NCBI RefSeq assembly: GCF_030816725.1 | Contig: NZ_JAUSYG010000001.1 | Coordinates: forward strand, 1,426,001 to 1,490,000 | DNA: 64,000 bases | Direction: 5' to 3' | Source of the DNA: Pseudarthrobacter defluvii | GTDB taxonomy: Bacteria > Actinomycetota > Actinomycetes > Actinomycetales > Micrococcaceae | Shown: piece by piece, positions 1 through 10,000 of the stretch | Position numbering within the stretch: position 1 is the stretch's first letter | Layout of the letters: the number at the start of each line of letters is the position of its first letter | Position numbers and translations under genes: made by a program | Notes under the pieces: model-generated | Told to the model about the DNA's origin: nothing | The model's input: the letters and a program-made list of their open reading frames with translations, nothing else | The model's database searches: none

Positions 1-1
1 G

Positions 2-427
2 GTCCTCAAGACGGTCGGGCTTGAAGGCAAAGAACACCGCATGCCGCACGAACTGTCCGGCGGTGAGCAGCAGCGCGTCGCCATCGCCCGCGCGGTGGTC
101 AACCGCCCCGGGATCCTCCTCGCCGACGAACCCACCGGAAACCTGGATCCCACCACGTCCATGGGCATCATGGGCGTGCTGGACAAGATCAACCAGAACG
201 GAACCACGGTGGTGATGGCCACGCACGATGACGACATCGTCAACGAGATGCGCAAGCGGGTGGTCGAGCTCAAGAACGGTGTCGTGATCCGCGACGAAGC
301 AAAGGCTCTCTACACCTCGATGATTCCCGTCGTCGGCCAGTCCCGGCGGCTGAAGGACGCCAGCGGCAGGGACACGCCCGACGGCGGACTGCCGGGCAAG
401 GGTGCCGAAGGCGAGGCCCAGCGATGA
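2..427 (+). CDS. ftsE: Cell division ATP-binding protein FtsE (5' end outside window)
   Basis: C-terminal part of an ABC ATPase; the reading frame is open to the left edge, so the Walker A half is missing. Visible are the ABC signature LSGGEQQR, the Walker B stretch [12 protein letters not shown] and the switch histidine in MATHDDD. FtsE pairs with the membrane protein FtsX at the division site and couples ATP use to activation of a peptidoglycan hydrolase. The stop overlaps the ftsX start as ATGA (424-427), and an M23 hydrolase follows, which is the usual FtsEX-hydrolase arrangement. After the ATPase fold there is an extra tail of roughly 50 residues rich in Gly, Lys and Asp, common in actinobacterial FtsE. 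Identity is firm from sequence and neighbours. Confidence 0.95.
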   Translation, partial: VLKTVGLEGKEHRMPHELSGGEQQRVAIARAVVNRPGILLADEPTGNLDPTTSMGIMGVLDKINQNGTTVVMATHDDDIVNEMRKRVVELKNGVVIRDEAKALYTSMIPVVGQSRRLKDASGRDTPDGGLPGKGAEGEAQR

Positions 428-1338
428 GGCTCGCGTTCATCCTTTCCGAGATCGGCAGCGGCCTGCGCCGCAACCTTTCCATGGTTGTCTCGGTCATCCT
501 GGTGACGTTTGTGTCCCTCACCTTCGTGGGCGCGGCGGGGATGCTGCAGATGCAGATCAACCAGATGAAGGGCTACTGGTACGACAAGGTGCAGGTTGCC
601 ATCTTCCTGTGCAGTGAAGGTTCGACGGCGCCCGGTTGCGCGTCCGGGCCCGTCACCCCTGAGCAGCAACAGGGCCTCAACGCGCTCCTGGAGTCCCCGG
701 CCGTGGCGCAGTACATCAACGACTTCCAGTTCGAGTCCAAGGATGAGGCCTACAAGCACTTCAAGGACCAATTCTCCAACTCGCCCATCGTTGACTCCGT
801 GACGCCGGACCAGCTGCCGGCATCGTTCCGGATCAACATGAAGGACCCGGAAAAGTACCAGATCATCAGCGAGACCTTCTCCTCCCAGCCAGGAGTGGAA
901 ACGGTGATCGACCAGCGCCAGCTGCTCGAACGCCTCTTCTCTGTGATGAACGGTGCTTCCCTGGTGGCAGTGGGCATTGCAGGTGTGATGATCGTCTGCG
1001 CGATCCTGCTGATCGCCACCACCATCAGGCTCTCTGCATTCAGCAGGCGCAGGGAGACCGGAATCATGCGGCTTGTCGGTGCATCCAAGACCGTCATCCA
1101 GTTGCCGTTTATCCTCGAGGGCGTCATAGCGGCAGTCATCGGTGCAGCCCTGGCTTCGGGCACCCTGTGGGCTGTGGCGCAATTTTTCCTGGGCGACTAC
1201 ATGTCCCGCCAGTACCCCGATACTGCGTTCATCTCGTCCGGGCAGACCCTGATCCTCGCTCCGGCGCTGCTGATCCTTGGCGGATCCTTGGCAGGAATTT
1301 CGTCTCTCTTGACCTTACGTAGATATTTGCGCGTTTAG
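424..1338 (+). CDS. ftsX: Cell division protein FtsX (permease-like)
   Basis: 304 residues. One transmembrane helix near residues 20-40 is followed by a long extracytoplasmic domain (about 45-170) and three helices in the C-terminal half, the FtsX topology. FtsX is the membrane partner of FtsE and passes a conformational signal to a wall hydrolase outside the cell. The start ATG overlaps the ftsE stop by 4 bases, implying translational coupling. The external domain carries two cysteines (in LCSEG and PGCASG) that could form a disulfide; that is inference. The downstream M23 coiled-coil protein starts within about 30 bases and is the likely partner. Confidence 0.95.
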   Translation: MRLAFILSEIGSGLRRNLSMVVSVILVTFVSLTFVGAAGMLQMQINQMKGYWYDKVQVAIFLCSEGSTAPGCASGPVTPEQQQGLNALLESPAVAQYINDFQFESKDEAYKHFKDQFSNSPIVDSVTPDQLPASFRINMKDPEKYQIISETFSSQPGVETVIDQRQLLERLFSVMNGASLVAVGIAGVMIVCAILLIATTIRLSAFSRRRETGIMRLVGASKTVIQLPFILEGVIAAVIGAALASGTLWAVAQFFLGDYMSRQYPDTAFISSGQTLILAPALLILGGSLAGISSLLTLRRYLRV

Positions 1339-1365
1339 GCTGTGCACACCGACCAAGGAATGCCC

Positions 1366-2805
1366 GTGAACCCAACTGATCAAGCCTTGCCCCGCCCCCG
1401 GCCCAGCCGTGTGCGGACCGCTGCCCGCCGTCTGGGCATTGTCAGCGGTGTGCTCACCCTCGTCCTCTCCGCCGGCATGGCCATTGCCACGCCCGCCGCG
1501 TTCGCAGACGACCTCGAGGACCGCAAAGCCGCGCTCGAGGCTGAGGCTGCCCGTGTCCAGGCCTCCCTTGAGTTTGTCGATTCCCGCATCGCGAAGGCCG
1601 CCGGCGACCTGGTGATTTACCAGGGCCAACTGCCGGGCGCCCAGCAGGCGCTGCTGGAGGCACAGGGGCGGGTGGCCGGCGCTGTCAAGGAAGTCGAAGC
1701 ATTGTCGGCACGTGTTGATATGGCCCAGCAAAACAAGGCCAAGATCACCCAGCAGATGGAAACTGACAAGCAGAAGATCGCGGACACCAAGAAGCTCATC
1801 GGCCAGATTGCCACCCAGGCCTACAAGTCAGGGGGCGTACCATCCAACCTGTCGCTCTTCTTTGGTTCCAACAGCGGCAGCAGCCTGACTGAAACGATGG
1901 ATCTCGCGGACCAGGCCATGCGCAGCCAGAACGCGGCCATGGACAAGCTCAGCCAGCAGAATGCCACCAACGTCAACTCCGAAGCACGCCTTCAGGCTGT
2001 GGAAGCGGAGATCAAGGACCTGAAGGCCAAGGCCGACGCCGCGCTGGAGCGGGAAAAGGCCGCACGCGACGAAGCCGCGGCCAAGAAGGCCCAGGTTGAC
2101 CAGCTGATTGCGGACACCACCCGCCTCGACGCTGAGCTCCAGGCGGCCAAGCCCGGGATCCAGGCGCAACTCGCCGGAGTCCAGGCCAACCAGAACCAGG
2201 TGGCAAACGAGATCGCCGAACGCGACCGCAAGGCCCGTGAGGCGTGGGAAGCGGAGCAGCGCCGGCAGGCGGAAGCTGCCCGGGCGGCTGCCGCCGCTGC
2301 CGCAGCTGCAGCCGCGGCAGCGAACCGCCCTGCCCCGCCTGTCCAACCGTACGTACCGCCCGCCGTCGGGTCGCCGTCGGCCTTTGGCCTCCGGCACCCC
2401 TTCGACGGAAGCATCCCCATCACCTCCGGATTCGGCTACCGTTCCACTCCGCCGGGCACCATCGACTTCTACGGCACGGGCGGATACATGCACACCGGCA
2501 TCGACTTTGGGGCCGCCTGCGGTACTCCTGTGTACGCTGCCGCTGCCGGAGAGGTCTTCAGCTCGGGCTGGAACTCCGCTGACGGCGGCGGTTGGCGGGT
2601 CAAGATTGACCATGGCCTAATCCAAGGCAACACCCTGACCACCATCTATTACCACAACTCCAACATCGTGGTCTCGAACGGGCAACGGGTTTCACAGGGC
2701 CAGCTCATTGCCTACTCCGGCAGCACCGGCAACTCCACAGGCTGCCACGCGCACTTCGAAACCTGGCTCAACGGCGCTGCGGTGGACCCGATGGGGCTGC
2801 TCTAG
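1366..2805 (+). CDS. Secreted M23 peptidase with N-terminal coiled coil (EnvC/RipC-like partner of FtsEX)
   Basis: About 479 residues. The N-terminus has a basic stretch, a hydrophobic core and a likely signal peptidase site after TPAAFA. Then comes a long Ala/Glu/Lys/Gln-rich coiled coil (about 45-300), an alanine-rich linker and a C-terminal LytM/M23 domain with the zinc motif HTGIDFG and the HAHFE motif, so the metalloenzyme looks catalytically intact. M23 enzymes cut peptidoglycan cross-bridges; position directly after ftsEX and the coiled coil suggest activation by FtsEX at the septum, as for EnvC. I chose GTG 1366 because AAGGA (1355-1359) lies 6 bases upstream; ATG 1360 and GTG 1342 are in-frame alternatives. 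Confidence 0.85.
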   Translation: MNPTDQALPRPRPSRVRTAARRLGIVSGVLTLVLSAGMAIATPAAFADDLEDRKAALEAEAARVQASLEFVDSRIAKAAGDLVIYQGQLPGAQQALLEAQGRVAGAVKEVEALSARVDMAQQNKAKITQQMETDKQKIADTKKLIGQIATQAYKSGGVPSNLSLFFGSNSGSSLTETMDLADQAMRSQNAAMDKLSQQNATNVNSEARLQAVEAEIKDLKAKADAALEREKAARDEAAAKKAQVDQLIADTTRLDAELQAAKPGIQAQLAGVQANQNQVANEIAERDRKAREAWEAEQRRQAEAARAAAAAAAAAAAAANRPAPPVQPYVPPAVGSPSAFGLRHPFDGSIPITSGFGYRSTPPGTIDFYGTGGYMHTGIDFGAACGTPVYAAAAGEVFSSGWNSADGGGWRVKIDHGLIQGNTLTTIYYHNSNIVVSNGQRVSQGQLIAYSGSTGNSTGCHAHFETWLNGAAVDPMGLL

Positions 2806-2888
2806 GGGCGAACACCGCTGCCGTAGACTGGTATAGCTCCACGCCCGCCGGGCGGGGAGTGTCCAACCTGAACCTGAGGAGTTCTCCC

Positions 2889-3362
2889 GTGCCTAAAGAA
2901 AGTGGCCGTAAGGTAGTGGCCACCAACCGCAAGGCCCGGCACGACTACCACGTGCTGGACACTTACGAGGCCGGCATCGCGCTGATGGGCACCGAGGTGA
3001 AATCCCTGCGCGAAGGCCATGCCTCCATGGTGGACGGATTCTGCACGTTCTACAACGACGAACTGTGGATGGAAGCCATCCATATTCCCGAGTACAACCA
3101 GGGAAGCTGGACCAACCACGCCGCACGCCGCCGGCGTAAGCTGCTGCTGCACCGCGAGGAGCTCATCAAGATCTCCCGCAAGGTCCAGGAGGCCGGGTAC
3201 ACCATAGTGCCGCTCCAGCTTTACTTCGTGGACGGCCGCGCCAAGGTGGAAATTGCAGTTGCCCGCGGTAAACGCGAGTACGACAAGCGGCAGACACTGC
3301 GGGAGCAGCAGGACAACCGCGAAGCCCAGCGTGAGATGCGCGAACGCAACCGTCGCCGGTAG
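2889..3362 (+). CDS. smpB: SsrA-binding protein SmpB
   Basis: 157 residues. SmpB binds tmRNA and brings it to stalled ribosomes for trans-translation. Family hallmarks are present: the N-terminal NRKARHDY stretch, GTEVKSLREG, and a basic C-terminal tail ending in RNRRR that enters the decoding centre. GTG 2889 is chosen over the further upstream in-frame ATG 2859 because GAGGAG at 2876-2881 sits 7 bases before it and the resulting N-terminus has the usual length. Its RNA partner, tmRNA, lies about 75 bases downstream on the same strand. Confidence 0.96.
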   Translation: MPKESGRKVVATNRKARHDYHVLDTYEAGIALMGTEVKSLREGHASMVDGFCTFYNDELWMEAIHIPEYNQGSWTNHAARRRRKLLLHREELIKISRKVQEAGYTIVPLQLYFVDGRAKVEIAVARGKREYDKRQTLREQQDNREAQREMRERNRRR

Positions 3363-3435
3363 GAATTATTTTGTCGGAGCATGCGTTAGTATGGATAGTC
3401 CGGCAGGCTTGCCAGCCGGTTTGGTAACAAAATAC

Positions 3436-3803
3436 GGGGATGATCGGTTTCGACGGTGTTAGTCGCGACAGGTGAAGCGGGCCGAGGATGCAGAATTATC
3501 TCGTAAACGCTTTCTGCAAACCAATAAGTGCCGAATCTAAGCGCACTGACTTCGCTCTTGCTGCCTAAGCAGTAAGACAGTCCGTCAGCCCGGGGTTGCT
3601 ATCGCCCCGGATCCTGGCGTCATTTAGATAGCCACTGCTGTTTGCTCCCGTCATCGGAGTAAACGGGACTTTTAGATGACTGGGCCCGGATCAGCCAGCT
3701 GTTTGCAGCATGGCTGGGGCCGAGAAAATCCGACGCAAACTGCGCCCGGAGAAGCCCTGACAACACGACATCGGACGGGGGTTCAATTCCCCCCATCTCC
3801 ACC
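3436..3803 (+). ncRNA. ssrA: Transfer-messenger RNA (tmRNA)
   Basis: The 5' end GGGGATGATCGGTTTCGACG is the typical tmRNA start and pairs with the 3' acceptor strand CATCTCC at 3795-3800. The T-arm GGTTCAATTCC is visible near 3780-3790. The tag reading frame appears to run from GCC 3530 to TAA 3566-3568 and encodes AESKRTDFALAA, matching the actinobacterial pattern that ends in ALAA; the resume codon is inferred. The terminal CCA is not fully encoded (CC, then C). smpB lies immediately upstream. Confidence 0.95.
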
Positions 3804-3811
3804 CTGGAATA

Positions 3812-3849
3812 GGCCGGGACGTCCCAACGGATGTCCCGGCCTTTCCTTT
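3812..3849 (+). terminator. Rho-independent terminator of ssrA
   Basis: A 9-bp perfect stem GGCCGGGAC (3812-3820) with GTCCCGGCC (3833-3841), followed by TTTCCTTT. It begins 9 bases after the tmRNA 3' end. Confidence 0.85.
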
Positions 3850-3850
3850 A

Positions 3851-3884
3851 GCGCCCCGGTCCCAGGACCGGGGTGCTTTCGTTT
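3851..3884 (+). terminator. Second hairpin, possible tandem or bidirectional terminator
   Basis: The stem CCCCGGTCC / GGACCGGGG with a 3-base loop is followed by TTTCGTTTG on the plus strand. It lies between ssrA and the convergent acyltransferase gene, so it could back up ssrA termination. The minus-strand flank is not U-rich, so activity in that direction is less likely. Confidence 0.55.
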
Positions 3885-3927
3885 GTTCGGCGAGGGAGCC
3901 GGCAGCATCGCCCCCGGGATGCCGGAA

Positions 3928-6078
3928 TTATTGCCGGGCCTCGTTGAACCGTTGGGACAGGACGGGGACGAGGGACCGTATATAGCTGCGGGCGGCATGG
4001 TCATTGTCGAAGTAGACCTGCAGACCGCCAATGACCGCGTAGCAGCGCTGGCCATCGCAGAACTGGTCCGAGAGGTCGAGGACCTTGACGTTGGGCTTGC
4101 CCATGCCCTTGGCGGCTTCGGCAACCGGGTCCTGAACCAGCGCCTCCTCGCGTGCGTTGGCGCAATTGACGGGTTGCTGCGGGTTCAGCGCCACGCAGTC
4201 GGGGCTGGTGTGGTGAAGGGTCAGTGGCGGATCCCGGAAGACGAAGATCCGGCTGCCTGCCGCTGTCCAGTCACCGAACCTCTTCGTCACGGCATCCTTG
4301 TACTGATCGATTTGCGGCCGGCCGGTCCCGTCGTGGATTGTTTCACCTGCCCCGAACGAGGACGCGAAGACCATGTCGGGCTTTTCCTTGACGATCCGAT
4401 CGGAGACCTGGGCGCTCCACCCGAGGCATCGCTGCTGTCCATGCGGGTCGGTGGCAGGCGCGCCCGCCACGGCCACCCGCTTCACGTCAACGAACGGACA
4501 ACCGCCCAGCAGTGATTCCTTCAGCTTCCACTTGTGCAGCCGTGCGAGCTCGTACAGCCCGGCCTTCCACTGTTCGGCATGCGAGTCGCCTATCAGCCAG
4601 ACATTCGCCTCCGGCTGTGCCCCTCCAGTGAAGTCGCACTCGACCAGGACCTGAAGGTCCTCGTAGACCACCGGATCCGCGGACGGGTGGCATTCGGGCG
4701 CGCTGAACCATGGTGCTTCGTTCGGCCCCACATTGGCGACCTTGGCGGGACCGAAGGGATCGCTGCAGCCATTGCGCTGGTCAAGGCTGCGCGCCCCGTG
4801 GCAAGGTTCGCCGATGAGGCTTTCCAGCTTCGCCGCTTCGGCGGCCTGGGCTTTGCCGAAGCTTAGAAGCAGGCCACCGGACAGAGCACAGACCAGTCCC
4901 GCCGTGACCGCCATGGCCGCAAAGACGCGGACCGGGTTGGCCTCCCGGAGGAGCCTGGTGCGGCCGGGGTCTTCGACGAGTTTCTTGGAGACATAGGAAA
5001 GCGCTATCGCACCCACCAAGATGGCCAGCTTGTCCTGCGTCAACAGCGAGTGGCCCACAAGCGCCGGTGCCAGGACGATTAAGGGCCAGTGCCACAGGTA
5101 GAGGGAATAGGACACATCGCCCAGAAACTGGACGGGCCGGGCAGCCACGATTCGGTTTGGTGACCACAGCGGTCCGGTCGGACCGGATGCGATCACCAGG
5201 ACGGTCCCGGCCACGGGCACCACCGCGACGAAGCCTGGAAAGAAGGTCTGCTCGTTGAAGCAAAAGGCGGAATAGGCGATCAGACCGTATCCGAGCCACT
5301 GCGCCGAGCCTGACAACGCCACATGATGGCTGGGCAGCCGAACCCGCAGGGCTGCCATCGCATGCGGGCCACCGATGGCAATTAAGGCACCGGCGCCGAA
5401 CTCCCAGGCGCGTGCCGGGGTCACAAAGTAGGCGGGGCTCCTGTTGGTGTAGGTGACCCAGATGCAAAATGCCAGCGCAGCGGCGCTGACGAGGGTGACT
5501 CCCAGCGCCAGCAAGGCCCGACGGCGGAGTCGCAGCCGGATCGCTGCCACCGAAAGCCCCAGGATCAGGAGCGGCCATACCAGGTAGAATTGCTCCTCCA
5601 CCGAGAGGGACCAATAGTGCTGGACAGTTGAGGCGGCCTCGCTGTGGGCCGAATAATCCACCGATTTCGCTGCCAGTACCCAGTTCTCCACGTAAAGGAC
5701 GGCCCCGATGGTGTCCTGGGCGATGGCCAGCCAGCGCGAGAACGGCAGCATCGCCCATGCCGCAAGCAGGGAAACCGACGCAACGAGGGTTGCGGCGGGA
5801 AGCAACCGCTTGATCCTCCGTGCGTAGAACTGTGCCAGATTGATGCGGTTTGACCGCTCCAGCTCGCCCAACAGGTGCTTGGAGATCAAATAGCCTGAGA
5901 TCACGAAGAAGACATCGACACCAACGTAGCCACCGGACAGCCTTGCCGGCCACAGATGGTTGAGGACCACGAGCCCGACTGCAAGGGCACGCAGCGCCTG
6001 GATGTCCTTGCGGGTTGCGTTGACGGCCTCTGTCCGCCGCAGCTCCGCACGGCTTCGCATCACGACGTGTCCGGTCAC
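3928..6078 (-). CDS. Membrane acyltransferase (acyltransferase-3 family) with C-terminal SGNH domain
   Basis: 716 residues. The N-terminal half is an OafA/YrhL-like acyltransferase-3 domain (about residues 20-370) with some ten hydrophobic helices and the family stretch GYVGVDVFFVISGYLIS. The C-terminal half is an extracytoplasmic SGNH domain with the nucleophile block GDSHAEQW (Ser near 499) and a terminal D-x-x-H-like DNDHAAR. Such proteins move acyl groups, often acetyl, onto cell-surface polysaccharides or peptidoglycan; the acceptor here is unknown. GTG 6078 is preceded at 5 bases by AAGGAG; ATG 6060 is an alternative. The gene stands alone, divergent from the flavin-barrel gene at 6487 and convergent with ssrA. 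Confidence 0.88.
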   Translation of the reverse strand: MTGHVVMRSRAELRRTEAVNATRKDIQALRALAVGLVVLNHLWPARLSGGYVGVDVFFVISGYLISKHLLGELERSNRINLAQFYARRIKRLLPAATLVASVSLLAAWAMLPFSRWLAIAQDTIGAVLYVENWVLAAKSVDYSAHSEAASTVQHYWSLSVEEQFYLVWPLLILGLSVAAIRLRLRRRALLALGVTLVSAAALAFCIWVTYTNRSPAYFVTPARAWEFGAGALIAIGGPHAMAALRVRLPSHHVALSGSAQWLGYGLIAYSAFCFNEQTFFPGFVAVVPVAGTVLVIASGPTGPLWSPNRIVAARPVQFLGDVSYSLYLWHWPLIVLAPALVGHSLLTQDKLAILVGAIALSYVSKKLVEDPGRTRLLREANPVRVFAAMAVTAGLVCALSGGLLLSFGKAQAAEAAKLESLIGEPCHGARSLDQRNGCSDPFGPAKVANVGPNEAPWFSAPECHPSADPVVYEDLQVLVECDFTGGAQPEANVWLIGDSHAEQWKAGLYELARLHKWKLKESLLGGCPFVDVKRVAVAGAPATDPHGQQRCLGWSAQVSDRIVKEKPDMVFASSFGAGETIHDGTGRPQIDQYKDAVTKRFGDWTAAGSRIFVFRDPPLTLHHTSPDCVALNPQQPVNCANAREEALVQDPVAEAAKGMGKPNVKVLDLSDQFCDGQRCYAVIGGLQVYFDNDHAARSYIRSLVPVLSQRFNEARQ

Positions 6079-6486
6079 GGGTACTCCTTGTTAATCTTCG
6101 TTTGAACGCAGCGCGCCTGCCGCTCCTGAGAGGTCACAAATGGTGTGCTTCTGCTGTGAACACCCTGCCTGCATGCCTGGACGAAACACCGGGAGGCAAC
6201 AGCATCCAAGGGCCCTGCGGCGCTGGCCGGCAGCACCCTTTACGCGGAATTAGCTGAACGAAGACACCCGCCGCACAGGCGGCGATGGAATCGGCGAGGC
6301 TATGCAACAAGCGGGCTCTGCGTTTGCGCCGCTGCTGCAACCCCCGGGGGTACTCTAGCACCGCCCCGGGCACGGACTGGTTAGCGGCGGTTGCTTCCGT
6401 GTAAATCCTTGCCGTTGGGCGACGGCCGGTATCGCCGGGCCCAATTGCCCTAGTGGGGCCGCCGGCGGGACGCTACCTTCGACTAC
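6079..6486. other. 408-bp divergent intergenic region
   Basis: Lies between the start codons of the acyltransferase (minus) and the flavin-barrel protein (plus). It holds the acyltransferase ribosome binding site at 6084-6089 and the motif at 6437-6450 described separately. A minus-strand open frame at 6134-6373 has no recognisable protein character. I see no RNA gene here. Confidence 0.6.
6437..6450 (+). promoter_or_regulatory. Shared 14-bp promoter motif, copy 1
   Basis: GGGCCCAATTGCCC, ending 36 bases before ATG 6487. The same pattern, GGSCCYWWNNGCCC, occurs 35 bases before ATG 7010 and 36 bases before the minus-strand ATG 12824. The matching spacing supports a common regulator; the layout resembles DosR/DevR boxes, but that assignment is inference. 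Confidence 0.55.
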
Positions 6487-6951
6487 ATGCACAACGACCC
6501 GCCGCAAACGCCCACCGAAGTCCTGGACGCCGGAACGTGCTGGGACCTGCTTCGAGGCGTTTCTGTCGGCCATCTCGCTGTGTTGGTGGACGGGTATCCG
6601 GAAGTCTTCCCCGTTAACTACAAGGTGGACCAGCAGTCAGTCGTATTCCGCACCGGCGAAGGAACCAAACTGCGCGCAGCCGGCGGACCGCTCGCCGTCG
6701 CCCTTGAAGCCGACGGCCATGACGATGCCAAGGCATGGAGCGTACTGGTCAAAGGCAGGGCCGTCATCCTGGGGCCTTCGGAGGAACTCCTGGCCGGAGC
6801 CGGCCTCACGTTGTTTCCCTGGCAGGCCGGAGACAAGGACCACTTCGTCCGGATCGTCCCCTCCTCCGTCAGCGGAAGGCGCTTCACCATCACGTCGCCG
6901 CTGACGTGGTGGAACCATGTGGGCCACCCACATGGCAGGGATACTGCGTAG
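6487..6951 (+). CDS. Pyridoxamine 5'-phosphate oxidase-like flavin-binding split-barrel protein
   Basis: 154 residues. The strongest block is GHLAVLVDGYPEVFPVNYKV followed by VVFRTGEGTKLR, typical of the small PPOX-like (Pyridox_ox_2 type) split-barrel family that binds FMN, F420 or related cofactors. The cofactor and substrate cannot be told from sequence. It is one of three paralogs within 8 kb (others end at 12824 and 14568), sharing the EVFPVNYKVD-like core and the FRTGxGTK motif. Its promoter carries the 14-bp motif at 6437-6450. The phosphorylase-fusion gene begins 58 bases downstream with its own motif copy, so the two are likely co-regulated. Confidence 0.85.
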   Translation: MHNDPPQTPTEVLDAGTCWDLLRGVSVGHLAVLVDGYPEVFPVNYKVDQQSVVFRTGEGTKLRAAGGPLAVALEADGHDDAKAWSVLVKGRAVILGPSEELLAGAGLTLFPWQAGDKDHFVRIVPSSVSGRRFTITSPLTWWNHVGHPHGRDTA

Positions 6952-6960
6952 CCCGCGGTG

Positions 6961-6983
6961 GGGCCCATCGGCCCTTTCCGGAA
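6961..6983 (+). promoter_or_regulatory. Shared promoter motif, copy 2, with extension
   Basis: GGGCCCATCGGCCC (6961-6974) ends 35 bases before ATG 7010. It is extended on the 3' side by TTTCCGGAA, which is also found in copy 3 (minus strand, 12860-12852). The longer shared block strengthens the case for a real operator. Confidence 0.55.
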
Positions 6984-7009
6984 CCGGTGCCGGCTGGTAC
7001 CACTGACCT

Positions 7010-10000
7010 ATGACTGTGTCGCCCACTGCCGCTGCCGCCAAGCCACCATTCGACGCCGTCATCTTCGACCTGGACGGGGTGGTCACCAATACGGCGCTGG
7101 TCCACCAGGCTGCCTGGAAGGATGCGTTCCAGCGGATCCTGCACGACCCCAGGGTACCGGCGGGCGCCAACCGTGCCCCGCTCAGCCGGACTGACTACCT
7201 CACCTTCATTGACGGGATGCCGCGTGAGGAAGGGGTGGTGCGCTTCCTGGCCACCCGCGGTGTGCCGGTTGACAAGGGTAAAGAGAGCGACGACGCCGGA
7301 GCCTGGACGGGATTCGGCCTGGGCGCCTGGAAGAACGAATACTTCCTCCAGCATCTTCGGGACGACGGCGTCCAAAGCTACCCCGGGACGCTCGACCTGC
7401 TGCAGCGGCTTGCAGGCGCGGAAGTGCCAACCGCAGTGGTCACCTCAAGCCGCAACGCCGCAGTGGTCCTGCAGGCCGCGGGGATCCACGATCTGTTCCA
7501 GATAGTGATTGACGGAACGACGGCGGCAGGGTTGGGTTTGCGCGGAAAGCCAGCCCCGGACGTCTTTCTTGCGGCCGTAACGCGACTGGGGGTGTCTCCG
7601 GCACATGCCGTGGTAGTGGAGGATTCGGCGGCAGGGGTGGAGGCCGGCCGGCGGGGCGGCTTCGGCCTCGTCGTGGGAATCGACCGCACCGGCAACCGCC
7701 GGCAGCTCGAAGCGGCCGGCGCCGGCATAGTCCTCAACGACGTGGGGGAGCTGGACCTGGGACAGGTCATCGGCAACGCGTGGCACCTGGTCTACGAAGG
7801 TTTCGACGCCGCGCACGAGGGACACCGGGAAGCCTTGACCACCCTGGGCAACGGCTACATGGGCGTGAGGGGAGCCGCGCCGGAGGGCGGCCCGTTCAGC
7901 TATGCCGGTATGTATCTTGGGGGCGTGTACAACCGGGTCGTGGTAACGGCCGCCGGAGAGGCGCTGCTGGAGGAACACATGGTCAACGCACCCGACTGCC
8001 TCCCGCTTGACCTGCGCCTGCCCGGCCAGCCCTGGTGGTCGTCAGGTGGGATGACCGTGGTTCGTGAGCGCCGCGTCCTGGACCTGCGAAGGGCGGTGCT
8101 GGAGCGGAGGCTGCTGTTGGAGGGCGAGGACCATCGCCGCCTGGAAGTGGTGCAGACCCGCTTCGCGTCCATGGCCGAACCCCACCTGCTGGTCCTTGAA
8201 ACGGTGGTCACGGCGCTCGGCTGGAATGGAGAAGTGGAGGTCCGCACCGGCATAAATGCCGGGGTGCGCAACGCCAACCTGCCTGAACGCGCCCAGGGTT
8301 CCGACGTCCACCTCGCCGACAGGACTGCCGCGGTTGGCTCCCGCCGCGAGCGGCCCCGGGACCCAACCTCCGTCGTCGAAGTGGAAACAACCCAAAGCCT
8401 CATCCGGATCGCCGCAGCCTACCGGACGAACGCATCCCAGGAGCCGGCAGGAATCGATGAGGGCAGGGAAGGTTCCTTCCACTTCCATACCCTTCGGCTT
8501 TCCCTCAAGGCCGGCGAAGCGGTACGGATCACCAAGACGGTGGCAGTGGTGACGTCCCGCGACCGTGCCATAGCCTCTCCGGAAGCGGGTGCCAGGGCCG
8601 TGCTGGAGCGCACGGGTGGAGACTTCGCTTCGCTGCTGGCAGCGCACGAGGAGGCGTGGCGGCGCGAGCTCCGGCCGTTCCTGGTGGACATCGACGCTCC
8701 GGTCCAGGTGAGGCTGGTCCTCAACCTGCACATCTTCCACCTGCTGCAGACATTGACGCACCACACGACGGAACTGGATGCCGGCGTCACCGCACGCGGC
8801 CTGCACGGTGAAGGCTACCGCGGACACGTCTTTTGGGATGAGCTGTTCGTCCTGCCCGTGCTCACCTCAAGGACGCCGGACATCGCGCGCTCCGTCATCG
8901 AATACAGGTGGCGGCGGCTTCCCGCTGCCCGGTACGCAGCAGCTGTGGAGGGGCGGGCGGGGGCCAAGTTCCCCTGGCAAAGCGGCAGCGACGGGACCGA
9001 GGAAACGCCGAAATGGCTCTACAACGACAGGTCCGGCAGGTGGGTCAAGGACCACTCGCACCTCCAGGTCCACTCGGGCCTGGCTGTCGCCTTCAACGCT
9101 TGGCAGTACTTCCAGGCCACCGGGAACAAGATCTGGCTCCTTCAAAAGGGCGCTGAACTGGTAATCGAGGTTGCCAGGTTCTTCCGCTCCCTGGCCGACT
9201 ACGACCAGCAGGGCGGCCGTTACCACCTGCGCGGCGTGGTGGGACCGGATGAATACCACACGGGTTACCCCGGCCGTGACAAACCAGGGCTGGACGACAA
9301 TGCCTACACCAACGTCATGGCGGCATGGGTTTGCTCCCAGGCCGCCGGCATCATCTCCTTCCTGCATGGCAGCGAGCGCGCCGGGCTGATGGAACGCCTT
9401 GCCGTCACCGATGAGGAAACATCCGGGTGGGCGCGCATGGGGACCGCCATGTACGTCCCCTTTCACAGCGACGGCGTCATCAGCCAGTTCGAGGGCTATG
9501 GCGGGTTGCAGGAGCTCGACTGGGACCATTACCGGGACAGGTACGGTGACATTGAACGGCTGGACCTGATCCTGGAAGCCGAAAACGATGCAACCAACTG
9601 CTACAAGCTGGCAAAACAGGCGGATGTCCTGATGCTGCCGTACCTCCTGGGCCACGAGGGACTGTTCACCATCCTCCAGCGGTTGCATTACGGATTCACG
9701 CAGGAGCAACTCAACCGGACCATCGAGTACTACCTTGCCAGGACGGCCCACGGGTCCACCCTGAGCAGGGTTGCGCACGCGTCCGTCCTGGCAGGGCTGG
9801 ACGCCGACAGGGCGTGGGACAGCTTCCGGGAAGCGCTCGACGCCGATCTGGACGACACCCAGCACGGCACCACACGCGCGGGTATCCATTTGGGCGCGAT
9901 GGGCGGCACCATTGACGTGGTGCAGCGCAGCTTTGCCGGGCTGCGGTTCAGCGGGGAAACCATCCTGTTCGCTCCCAACCTGCCCACAGGTCTCCGCGCC

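Noticed and set aside
310..1182. 290-residue minus-strand frame opposite ftsX
   Set aside because: Antisense shadow of ftsX with a His/Arg-rich random composition and no start signals.
3676..4515. 279-residue plus-strand frame starting inside tmRNA
   Set aside because: It begins in an RNA gene and runs antisense to the acyltransferase.
6134..6373. 79-codon minus-strand frame in the divergent region
   Set aside because: No ribosome binding site, no recognisable protein pattern.
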